This document shows positions 24,875-35,400 of a stretch of DNA of 64,000 nt, piece by piece. The notes below the pieces were generated by a model. The model was not told the DNA's origin and ran no database searches. It saw nothing but the letters and a program-made list of their open reading frames with translations. The translations under genes were made by a program, and so were the position numbers. The DNA comes from Rhodamnia argentea. Taxonomy: Eukaryota > Streptophyta > Magnoliopsida > Myrtales > Myrtaceae. The stretch covers positions 3,891,001 to 3,955,000 of the forward strand of contig NC_063155.1 of NCBI RefSeq assembly GCF_020921035.1. The letters run 5' to 3'. The stretch's first letter is position 1. Each line of letters starts with the position of its first letter.

Positions 24875-25352
24875 TAGAGTGAGTCTTGATTTTATAGATC
24901 CAGTAACAAGATATCAAGGACTTCCCTCGTGGAAGGGGCACAAGATCCTACGTACCGGTGCGCTCAAGAGCAGACAATTCCTCAAACATAGCATCATGCC
25001 ATTCGGCATGTTGTGCGGCCATACGATAATGTGATGGTTCCTGCAAAGTGTGGACAGTAGCCATAAAGGAACCAAACTCATCAGAATAACTTATAGCAAC
25101 CATGTACCTAGCTGAAGGACAGCGATCTCGCGGCGGATTCCGCCGAGGGGACGATGGGCGAGCATCATCAAGAGGCTTCGAAGTGGCGGGTGAAATAAAC
25201 GAGGAAGGAGGTATAACGGGAGAAGGTGGTGGCACTAGGTCCGACAGAGAAGATATAATAGGAGGAACAAGAGATGAATCAAGAGAAAAATCCATAAAAG
25301 CAGATGGAGAGGATCGTGAAGAAGTAGAGGCGGCAAAAAAGAATAGTAGATG

Positions 25353-26159
25353 CTAAAAGAATTGAACACTACGAGAGACACGAATACGCCGTGAAGAAGG
25401 ATCATAGCACCTGTAACCTTTATGTTCTATGCTATAGCCTAAGAAAGCACACCGAAGCGATCTTGCAGAGAGTTTAGTACGCTCATGGAGTGGAAGAAGC
25501 ACATAACACATACAGCTAAAAACATGAAATTGGTGATAAGTGGGTGGTTTTGAGAAAAGACGTTGGTAAGGGGTGGCTTTGGAGAGGACAAGGGAAGGAA
25601 GTCGATTTATGAGATAGACAGTAGTAGAAAGTGCTTTCGCCCAAAATTCAGAGGGAACAGAATTGGACAACAAGAGAGCATGAGTAGTATTTAGAATATG
25701 ATGATGTTTTCGCCCAACAAGACCATTTTGAGTAGGAACACCGGGACAGGACAAGCGAGGAAAGGTTCCCCGAGAAGTTAAGAAAGAACAAAAAGCTATA
25801 GAAAGATACTCTCCACCCAAATCATAGCGAAAAACTTTAATAGTTTTAGAGAATTGAGTAGAGATCATGGCTATAAAGTTTTTGTAGATAGAAAACAATT
25901 CATTACGAGAGCGCATGAAATAAACCCAGGTATAAGGAGAATAATCATCAATAAATGATACATAAATTTAAGCCACTTTTAGAAATTTAGGGGCAAGACC
26001 CCAAACATCCGAATGTGCTAAATCAAAACAAGAAGTGGAAACAGAAGAACTAACGGGAAAAAGAGATGCAAATTGTTTGGCTAAATGACAACTAGTACAA
26101 GGACGCATAACAGTAAATGAAATAGGCCCAAGTACACCATGCTGACTTAGAAAAGACAA
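25353..26159 (-). pseudogene. Copia integrase (decayed)
   Basis: The zinc-binding end (CTSCHLAKQ) and the first catalytic Asp (FDLAHSDVWG) are in the frame 25968-26159. The second Asp region reads RYDLGGEYLS. The position of the catalytic Glu reads Gly (NGLVGRKHHHILNTTHALLL). The frames are separated by a stop near 25965. With the Glu lost, this integrase would be inactive. Confidence 0.9.
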
Positions 26160-26548
26160 ACGGGAAGCGGATATATGACCCAGACACTAGTGCCAATAGT
26201 CAAAGTCGAAGATAGCGAGAGCATGTTGAGGTGAGGGAAGCTGGAGATGCTGCATCATATATAATCCTCCATGTCTACTACCCCCGCTAATAGTCCGACC
26301 GTTTGTACGATCCTATACAACACAAGAATCAACAGTAAATGTCACCATATAACACATATCAACAAGTTGTCCGATAGATAAGAGATTCGGGGCTAAATTC
26401 GATAAATGCAAAACATTAGATACATTAAAGCTACCAGGGATAATAAGATGGCCTAGCATAGTAGCGGTAATAGAGTATCCATCGGTTGTAAAGAATGCTT
26501 CTGAATTTTTTAGTGTAGTCTGCTAAATGAGATGATGAGCAGAGGTAG

Positions 26549-27770
26549 TCATGTGATGAGCAGCCCTAGAGTTAAGAATCCAAGAAGAATTATCACTAAG
26601 GATTGCACAGCAGCTACAGTAGCAACAAGAGAGGACGCACCAAAAGAACCAAGATGAAGCCGAGCTAAACAAGAAAGCCGAGCCTCGATATTAGCAAGAC
26701 CATCATCCGAAGACGAGGATGGAGTGGCACGATTCGCAGATAGAGAAGAGACAGGTGCAGGCGAGCACGAGGGTGCATCGGGAAGATCACGCATCTTCCG
26801 AAAACATCGATCCTCGGTATGTCCGTTGTGCTTACAGAAGTTACAATAAAAACTTCAACCTCACTAAGAAGAGGCATGCTGGGAGCTACGTATAGAACTA
26901 CGCCGAGAATAACCAAACCGAAAACCACATTGAGACGAGGCGGACTAGAAACCACGCCGAGAGAAGCTAGATTGGAAATTAGACCGTGGGCTGGCCAAGA
27001 CTCGAGAGGGATCTAGAGATGGAGGAGCACTGCAGAGGATCTAGAGATGGAGGAGCACTGCAGAGCTCCAAGAATTCCTCGTCTAGTTTCCTTAGTCTGA
27101 AGTTCTTTGACTACATTAGAAAGAGATGGTGCGGGATAACGATAGAGAATCTGACTTCGAACTCCCTCAAAATCTGGTGAGAGTTGCATCAAGAATTCGT
27201 AAAGACGATTCTTATTTTGATCTTCAAGTTTAAATGCAACACAAGTAATGCAACCAACACATGTGGGCCATGCTGGACGAGCCAATACATCAAGTTGGGA
27301 CCAAAGAGATGTCATATAATTATAAAATTCACGAATTGATCGTGTACCCCGAGTGGTACGACGAAGTTCCCGCATAAGGTGATAAACACGAATAGAACCT
27401 ATTTGAGTAAACATCTGTGCAATTTGATCCCATAACTGTTTCACACCAACAATCTGAGTAAATTGGGGGCGAAGATCAGAACTAATAGAACCAAATAATA
27501 TTGCCCATACTTTCCGATCAGCAACATGCTAAGCCCTAATTTCAGATTCGCATCGCGTAATCCGATCATTACTAGGTTTAATATCAGTAGTATCAAACAA
27601 AGATGTAGGACAAGAATGAGTACCATCAACATGCTCATATAAATCATGATAAATAAGAGTAGCCATCACCGAGGGTTTCCAAATAACATAATTAGAGCCA
27701 TCCAACTTAACATCAATGCGATCAATCCGATCACTATCAACCATTGATTCTAAGATCAATAAATCAAAGT
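26549..27770 (-). pseudogene. Copia gag with zinc knuckle (decayed)
   Basis: Gag starts near 27740 (VKLDGSNYVIWKPSVMATL). It is stopped by TAG at 27529-27531, then continues as KQLWDQIAQMFTQIGSIRVY and LMQLSPDFEGVRSQIL. The zinc knuckle CNFCKHNGHTEDRC (CX2CX4HX4C) lies at about 26805-26850. A 28-bp tandem duplication at about 27009-27066 (GGATCTAGAGATGGAGGAGC repeated) shifts the frame between the two parts. Confidence 0.88.
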
Positions 27771-28009
27771 GGAAGCAACTATATATATGAGTGAAGAAGA
27801 TAGAACCCGAGGTCGATCGCGAGAACAAGGCGAAAGATGAAGAAGATTGGGGGAGACAAAGTCGGACAATCGTGAAGTCGAACCGATGAAGACAACGTCG
27901 GGTGGCCGGTGCTAAAATGAAGGCGCAATGAAGAAGACGAGTGAAAAACCGCCATAGTCGTGGATTAGTGTACAGTACTTAAAAGAAAGCAAACCCTAGC
28001 TTGATACCA

Positions 28010-28156
28010 TGATAGATTTAGAGAAGTGAATAATGAAATGCTTGATTTACAATTAGGCACAAGGCCGATATAAGTATACATATAAAGAAGGGTATAATTG
28101 TAAATACATACACTAAAGGAAAAACCCTAGTCCTAATATATACAATATATCTAACA
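28010..28156 (-). repeat. Copia 5' LTR (147 bp)
   Basis: Bounded by TG...CA on the minus strand. The primer binding site follows directly at 28009-27994. Confidence 0.92.
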
Positions 28157-29302
28157 GTGGGGAGGTTCGTAATTTGAGGAAAAAAAAGTACATTAGAAAG
28201 GATATATACACCTTCACAATAAGAGGTTGCACAATATGAAAAAGAGGTTCATGACAACAACAAAAAAAGGGAACACACTATGAAGAGACCCTCGTTGACA
28301 AGTGCTTTCCCTCCTCTCCCGGATTCGAACTTCAAACTCAAATGCTAAGTAACATCGATACGGACATGTGACATGCGACATAAAATGACACATCAACACG
28401 TTATTTCTTAAAAAATAGAAAATTTCGGTATGCTGGGACATGTTGTATATTGTATATACATATATATTTTATATATACATGATAAATTATCAAGTATGTA
28501 TAAAAATAATTGATTAGGTTTTCTTTTTTGGCAGGCTGGGTACAATAATTTTGGAGTGGCTAGATATATGACTTAAGCATGAAATTACTTAAAATTGACT
28601 TTGTGTGTGTCGAAATAACGTGTAGGGATGCTGGATTCGCATGTCGTTGGTGTGTTTCGAGCACCGATCACATGTTGGTCGCATGTCGAATAGTGTCAAA
28701 CACGGCACGACATGGAAGCCCTCGAAGAGTATCGGTGCTTTCTAGCTCAGACCACATCCCCTTGCTCCCACACCGCAGCACCTCACCGTGATGTCCGCAC
28801 CGCCCTTCCTCACCGTTGCCATCACCGAGGCTCCACCTCTGACGCACAGCCATACTTCCAGCGACACCCATAGAACCAGATACCAGAAGCATCATATCAT
28901 ATTTTCATCTTTAAAAAGACAAAGGCAACCCATGCAAAGCTCACATGGAACTTTAGTTTGTGGAGAGTTAAATTGATCCTTCTTCATCGTTAATAGAGAA
29001 GCTAATGTGGACGTTCAGGGATATCCTTAGATTTTCGGTTGGTTATCGATTGTAAATGGGATCTTTCCAAACCCAATAGGGTGTTTGCTTTATCAAACCC
29101 ATTTCAACGTGTAATTTAAATCTCAAACGACCCATATATCATCAACCCATTAAATCCAAAGTGACTGGTTGGCTATGTCAAGTTCATTAGAATACTACAA
29201 GAAATTGTCAAGTGTTGTAGAAAGAAAGTGACATAAACAACAGATTGCAGCTTATTTCCACTAAAATTTGCAAAAATAAGCAGGAATACAACCGTCGTCT
29301 AC
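28157..29302. other. Spacer with dispersed-repeat fragments
   Basis: The part 28341-28500 resembles 58780-58930 (AAAAAATAGA.AATTTC, GGGACA.GTTGTATATT, TATATATACATGATAAATTA), so both contain copies of one dispersed repeat. Sequence 28560-28760 has GTGTCG/CACGAC-type wording often seen in such repeats. No gene is supported. Confidence 0.45.
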
Positions 29303-29369
29303 TTTATTGACTCTTCAAAATGCAACAAGAAATTCAGATGGATAGCACGAGAGATAACCAGATCCCGAA

Positions 29370-31330
29370 TCACGTGCTTGAACTGAAGTTGAAGTTGGAA
29401 CACGAAGTTTGCTTGAATAGAAGAGAGGAGCTAAACGCAAGCCTTGCTTTCTCCAAGTCAATCTGAACAAGATTATCCTCCAATTGATACCCACCAATCA
29501 CAATGAACGTTCTTGGGTTCGAACCCCCGTCGACGAAACCCAAGCATATGACATCTTCCTTCACTTGCACCATCGAATTCGCACCAAAGATCCTCCAATA
29601 AACACTGCGGCTGTGCATCACCAGATCGATAATGGGTACCGCCGGTCCCACTCTTGTGTACGGAGTGTTGTTGGTGCTGAAACAGTACTTGAATGGCTTA
29701 ACGGATGAGACCTTAGTCAAGTTCTTGGCTTCTTGTCTGAACACCTTCACAAAGGCCTTGAAGATCGACGTTTCCAGCACTGTGTACGGATTGACGGTGT
29801 TGATCTTTGTCCCTCCATTGCCGTCCGTGATGTTAAGTAATTTCGTATTCAGCGGGATTGCTTGTCCATTTATCTTGATGGAGGTGAGGTTTATGAAGTA
29901 GTCGGTCGACGGGGTTCCCCTCAAAGTAGGATCCTGCGGTGCTTACGAGGTTGAGGATTAGTGGGGTGTACATGAGTGACTTAGAGACCTCAACGCTGGG
30001 GAGAAACCCATAAGGGCCGTCGCCGAAGAATATGACGCCGTTGGAGCTTGATGACGAGCTCAAGCACATTGCAAGCTTTTTTGGAATATTGGGGAAAAGT
30101 ACATTAGAAGTGCCATAACTTTTGTACGACGTTCACTTAAGTGCCATAATTTTCAAAACGTTCACTTAAGTGCCATAACTTTCAAAAATTATTCACTTGA
30201 GTGCTATGTTGACGTGGCAGCCGAAAAAGCTGATGTGGCAGCCGGAAAAGTTACTGTAGCAGCCAGAAAAGTTACTATAGCACGAGCGAAAAAGTTACTG
30301 TAGATATCGGAAAGCCGACATGGCACGCTGGAAAGCCGACGTGGCACGCCGGAAAAATTACTGTAGCACTCAAGTGAACGATTTTGCTCCGACGTAGCAC
30401 TCAAGTGAACGATTTTTGAAAGTTATGGCACCGAAGTGAACGTTTTGAAAGTTATGGCACTCAAGTGAACGTCGTACACAAGTTATGACACTTCTAGTGT
30501 ACTTTTCCCTGGAATATTGAAAGCGGAAGCGAATTGGATAGGGAGTGACACTTCGGATCGTCCGAGCCCAGCAATTCCCTGGAGTGCAGAGAAGTATTAT
30601 TTAGTGTTCGCCTAACGAAGTTGGACATACTTTAATATGTACTCGTTAGTATTTAGAAGCACAGATAAACCACTCATCTGAAACTTGGTAAAAAGAAAGT
30701 GCTTTGTTTTTTCGACCAGTATTTCATGTGTTACTAACCAAGCGATGTGTCATGTTGCATTCCCTTATCGTGTATACTGTATAATCACACGAAACTCACC
30801 AGAGCACCAGCTGACAGGCCCTCGAGCAACGAAGTTGTACCGCATGTAAAGACTACCCCCGGCAAATTGACTGCTGTCCCGACCGACCTCCCGTCAGTGG
30901 ACTGGATGGCGGCGGCGTCGAAGGCCATCTCACCGCCGCCGATGCCCATGTTGCTAAATGGGTTGTTAGGAATGTGGCTGCAGGTGTTGTTGTAGCACCC
31001 GGGTCCAGGGGGAGAGTAACATTCCGTCTCACAAGCACCTGACCCTGAAGCCTTGCAGATTGGAGAGTCGCAAGAGACCGGCCTATAGGAAGACGACACA
31101 TACGCACTTTCACAATTCACCCATTGGAAAATCCCACCCACATCAATGGTCAGCTTAATGGGCACGAGTGGCGTCCTTTGCTTGATTTGGGTCGTGTATT
31201 GGAGGGTTGAGGAGTCTTTGGACACAGGAATAACCAGTGCTTTGGGCTGAGAACTTGTGGTGGCTAGGGTTTGGGAAGAGACCAAGCACAGGAGCAAAGA
31301 ACAAAACATGAAACTGGAGGAAGTGGCCAT
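29370..31330 (-). pseudogene. Gene B: EDGP/GIP2-like, disrupted by a TIR insertion and a frameshift
   Basis: Exon 1 is 31330-30800 (177 codons, signal peptide, DVGG, PGCYNNTC). A 221-bp phase-0 intron (donor GTGAGT at 30799, acceptor CAG ending at 30579) has the same position as in A and C. Exon 2 starts at 30578 with GIAGLGRSEVSLPI but is cut after AFNIP by a 418-bp TIR element (30092-30509). The coding sequence resumes with KLAMCLSSSSSSNG. A second lesion is one extra base in the G-run at 29911-29914, which moves the frame before the TDYFINL segment. The remaining C-lobe to NFSSST is well preserved. Closest to gene C. An AATAAA signal is at 29308-29303. No full-length product is possible. 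Confidence 0.93.
30092..30509. mobile_element. Non-autonomous TIR element with 10-bp target duplication
   Basis: It starts GGGAAAAGTACATTAGAAGT and ends with the inverted counterpart (ACTTCTAGTGTACTTTTCCC). The inverted repeat extends more than 60 bp through the TTCACTTAAGTGCC segments. Exact direct copies of TGGAATATTG lie at 30082-30091 and 30510-30519. A 9-11-bp duplication with long TIRs fits the Mutator superfamily (inference). The interior holds several copies of GTTACTGTAG and of GGAAAGCCGAC.TGGCACGC. No coding capacity. Confidence 0.9.
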
Positions 31331-31410
31331 TGTGATTCGAAGGAGAAGATTAGTGGATAAGGAATTTTTTTTATCTTGATTGGTGGAGATAGAAGGAAGA
31401 GATCATGGCC

Positions 31411-31417
31411 TCTTATA
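31411..31417 (-). promoter_or_regulatory. TATA-like box of gene B
   Basis: TATAAGA on the minus strand about 81 bp before the ATG. The flanking sequence matches the TATA region of gene C. Confidence 0.5.
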
Positions 31418-31419
31418 GG

Positions 31420-31680
31420 GGTTTGAACAGAGGTATATGTGCCTTTAGGCCATGTGATCTTATCTATATCCTAAATTAATTAATCTGTCACCATCAAATA
31501 AACAATTAATAGAGACAATGGCTGAGACAAGTAGGCCATGTGATCTTATTGTATAATCTTATTCGTGGCGGAGAATTTTGTTTGATTATGAGCGACTAAA
31601 GTTGCTTCGTCGTCTTCTTAATAAAGAATTTATTGTGCTTAATTATTGGTGAGGCGACAAGTAGCCGCTGGCACTTAACA
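31420..31680 (-). promoter_or_regulatory. Upstream region of gene B, shared with gene C
   Basis: Blocks such as GCCTTTAGGCCATGTGATCT, TTGCTTCGTCGT and GAGGCGAC.AGTAG recur in the same order upstream of gene C (42130-42300). This shows the duplication that made B and C included their promoters. Confidence 0.7.
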
Positions 31681-31699
31681 AGATGACGGTACGAATTAG

Positions 31700-33790
31700 A
31701 AAAATTCACCCGAGTTGCATTGAAATTTCACCTTTTTATTTGAAACACGATTGACATGGATCTAGATGATGTTCCATATGCTATTAGTTTATTGTACTGA
31801 GGAAGTAGTTGTCAAATTGAAATGTGACTTGGGATTCAAAATCTCAAATTCATGAATCTTGAATGGAGAATAGAATCAAATTGTAATATAAGCTAAAATA
31901 ACAAAAACTAGTTTTTGTTAACCCAAGAACATATAAAGTAAATAGAAAATGCAAAAAAAAAAAAATGCAAAAACAATTTTTACGTCATATATCTTAATTC
32001 CAAGTGCATGTTAAAAATAACGTAAGAAATCGAAGCATATATTCATCTTAGAAACTGTCATACTTAAACATGAACATACATTTATGAAATTAACAAATTT
32101 TCATTTTCCTAGCTATGAAACTGAATATATACAACGTTAAACATGATAAAACCTAACTTCATTTGATAGAATACATAACAAACTATGAATCGATAAAATT
32201 GATGGATATGTACCATGTTGTTAGATTTAGTGGTGAATCGATAGATACAATTGTGGTTCTTTGTTTTGTAGATTCACATAGATCATCAACGTTTCTACCT
32301 CGAACAGTAAGATATAAATCGAGAATCATGAGATAGTAATGAGGGAAGACTACACAGTACCCTTGGAACTTGAGGCAATACACATTAGCTCCCAAACTTT
32401 CAACTATTAGCTAGTACTCTCGAGCTTTAATTTTGTTACAGTTGTCACTTATTTTTTTAGTTAGCACGTGCAAGGCACATGACTCTGTTTAAATCTTAAA
32501 TATCATAAGAAGGAAATTTGTCTTTTGCCTTTATTGCAGTGCAAAATGAAAACCAAATTAGAAAATTAAAGAACAATAAATTAACTTTATACCAATACTT
32601 GAAAAAAATAAACATGAAACTTACTATACATAAAATTTGTTAAAATCTAATGAATATAATCAAAGATGGTAGAGAAAAGAACAAACACATTAAAAAAAAA
32701 GGGAAAGACCTGAATAACAAAAAAGTAGAACGACAAAAATTGGTCGTTCATTAATCTATATCTAAAGGGTTAATTACTGTTTAAAATGAGTGATTAACGA
32801 AATATATATGGAAATGATGTCCTCAGCTCATAATTCAAGATTTCGATTAATTATTTCAATATACATAAACATCCTTTCCTAATTGAGAAATGATACCCTC
32901 ATAAATCAAGGGTTCTAGAGCTGTAGGACCAAGTGTTGATTCTACGATCCTGTGATCAAAACTCCTATTTATAGAAAATTTGATTCATTGCCCTGATTGG
33001 GGTTTGATTGTGTACATGGTTGACGAGGAATTTTTCTGCAAGAGCTAGAGGAGAGGACGTCGCATCACTGGTCAAACCTCTCCAAGTTGCTATCATTTTC
33101 TCTGACCCTTAAACACTTTGTTTTTTGCAGGGTCCGTGAGTAACTAACTTGCAGGTCCAAGCAGGATTTTAAGGTAGCATGCAATTTAGTTAACACTAAT
33201 TTACACCCCGTTTTGGTTGATTGATTGTGCCACCCATAAAACATTTTCTTCTCTGTTGCTTCTGTCAAGAAATATGCTCTAAATTGATCAACTCTTTTCT
33301 TGATGGTTTGCATTCTCGGGGGAAAAGGGTTCATTTCTAACAGCAATTTGAGCGTTCTTTTCAATATTATTAGTCTATTCAAACTCGGTAGAAGTATTCT
33401 TTTTTCGCCGTCCCTCTCATTAGATTATGCTGAAAGCCTACTCGTCGCTTACGAATCAATGTACTTCATTCACGAACAAGACGACGAAGCACCGTGGTTG
33501 TTCCTTATTAGACGAAAGTCTCCGACACGAATTTGACGAACTTGGGAGAGTCGAGTCGAGTCGAGGAAATTCGACTCCGTTTCTCTACTACACGACAGAG
33601 AAATGTTCGATGGATGTCTCAGTAATGGTTGCCTTTATTTTATCTACTCTTCTGTCGGTACTTGAATAATTAATTCATTGATGCGGAATAAAAGCACATG
33701 GCACAAAGGGCATTCATTATTAGCACCATTGGGGAACACGCAGGGCTGCTGCAGTGCCAAGTCCAGTCTTCACGTGACAAGGAAAGTTCC
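31700..33790. other. AT-rich spacer, no gene seen
   Basis: Mostly AT-rich DNA with long A-runs. A minus-strand open frame of about 105 codons at 33065-33382 and plus-strand frames at 33300-33669 have no recognisable domain. I could not link them to a family, so I do not call them genes. Confidence 0.4.
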
Positions 33791-33799
33791 ATGATGTAA

Positions 33800-34510
33800 A
33801 TGATGAAACTGATGCAGCCCGCATCGAAGATGAGCTCACTCGGCCGAGGAGTTCAGCCCCCATTCAAGCTCGACAAGTCCTACCGATATCGAAAGAACAC
33901 AAATCAGAAACCACATCCGCGAGTCCACCCCGTAATAAAGGCTTTGTCATTTCCTACGCATTGGAAGCTTGAGGACACCTTGGGATAGTTACGAAGACGT
34001 TGGGAAATATCTCGCTCTTAATGGCTTCTAATTTCTAAGAACTTTAATGTTTTATGGTTTCTATGTTCTTAATGTTCTCCAGTTTCTAGATTTGATTTTA
34101 GTATTTTCATTTGCGTCTCTTTGGCTATAAAATGCCATCTAATTGCTATAGACGGCAGACAATCTTGATTAATGAAATTTGCTTTATGCAATTATCCTGA
34201 ACCTTGAAGAGTTCATACCCTCTCGAAAACCTAGAAGAGTTTTCACTCCGTCCTTGAAGAGTCGGAAGTTTTCAAAAATCTGCATCCTTGAAGAGTTGCA
34301 GTCATCGATCTAGAAGAATCGTTGTCCTATCAACTTCCTTGGAGGCCTAGATGAGCAACCATGGAAGACTGTAATCATTGTTCGTTCTAGTCCGCGTGTG
34401 CAAGTTCCTCTCCCGATCCTTTTGTTCGAGTAGCCTATCCTAGGCTGCACCATTTTTTGTTCGAGTAGCCTATCCTGGGCTGCACCAGAAACTCAACATG
34501 TCTTCTACTA
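33800..34510 (+). mobile_element. LTR-like retroelement fragment
   Basis: A short frame (HDVNDETDAARIEDELTRPR and on) ends at 33969. It is followed by sequence built like an LTR promoter: a TATA box (TATAAAAT, 34126-34133) then a transcribed-looking leader with repeated CTTGAAGAGT motifs. A tandem duplication with a 35-bp period is at 34420-34487 (TTCGAGTAGCCTATCC repeated). It is probably the 3' end and LTR of a gypsy-like element. No second LTR or TSD was found, and the short frame is not identified. Confidence 0.4.
34420..34487 (+). repeat. 35-bp tandem duplication
   Basis: TTTTGTTCGAGTAGCCTATC followed by CTAGGCTGCACCA is repeated at an offset of 35 bp with one A/G difference. Confidence 0.9.
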
Positions 34511-34519
34511 TTATCTAAT

Positions 34520-35400
34520 CGAATGAGTCTTATAGATATACTTTTACGAGTATCGCGGAAGCGTGAAGAAATGAAAAGATTTGAGCACAAATAAGTTCAA
34601 AAGTAAAAATGGAACAAAATAGAGTTACGTTGGTGTTTGGTGGTATGCTTACTCGGAGGGGAAAGATAGACGGGATGGTTCAGATATAATCAATTAATCA
34701 CTCTCATTTATAAGTGCTAATCCTAGCTTAAACCCGAATCCACAAGAATTAATCACAAAAAAGGAGTCTTCCTACACTCTCGTGGATGACGGCTCACAAT
34801 ACTTTTTGTTTAAAAATAAAAACCTAATGCATATGTCCCTTGTAAGTTTCCATACATATTAAGCATACTCACTATGCACACAAACCAACCTCAGAAATAG
34901 ATTATTTATGTGCCAAAAACTATGATCCCTCTCCGACGTCAAGATGGACTTCAATTTCAAAAAGGAAAAGGAGTCTTATAGGAATTAATTGTGCCGTGTT
35001 TTTTCTACTCTTTCTTTAGCTAATACATTCTATATTTTAGTGTTGTCACCATATTATCCTTTATGGGTCTCACTTTTTCAGCATCCTCAATTAATTTTCT
35101 ACTAAAAGTGTTCGCTTTTTCTCTCTCAAATGTGGTGTTTGATTGGTTTTTCTTTTCTTTTCTTTTCTTGTGAGTCCCACCTTCCATCTTATCTCTCTCA
35201 CCAGACGATGTGAGAGATGATATCGGTGGTCATATTGGTCGATCAGATTTTTGAGCCTTTGCATCTCTACCTTTAGGATCATCGCCAACACTCAAATGCA
35301 CCATCTAGCTGAAGTTGGCTGAATCATGAGTTATGTAGCTAGTCTGGGATGGCTTTGAGGCGTAATGCCCAGGGAATGTAGACACGCTGCGCTTCGATAA
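34520..35400. other. Spacer, no gene seen
   Basis: AT-rich sequence. The GC-richer block around 35340-35470 is unidentified. Confidence 0.4.

Larger units (their letters stand above)
23355..28156 (-). mobile_element. Complete but inactive Ty1/copia element
   Basis: Both LTRs (23355-23501 and 28010-28156) are 147 bp and differ at about nine positions. On the minus strand the LTR begins TGTTAGATATATTG. The primer site (minus-strand TGGTATCAAGCTAGGG) is at 27994-28009 and the polypurine tract TTGAGTTTGAGGGAGGG abuts the other LTR at about 23502-23518. Flanks GTAGG (23350-23354) and GTGGG (28157-28161) form a 5-bp target duplication with one change. Gag, zinc knuckle, integrase, RT and RNase H occur in the normal copia order, broken by stops and frameshifts. 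The short LTRs fit an Ale/Retrofit-like group (inference). Confidence 0.93.

Noticed and set aside
33065-33382. Minus-strand frame of 105 codons
   Set aside because: No known domain and no neighbour support; surrounding DNA is AT-rich spacer.
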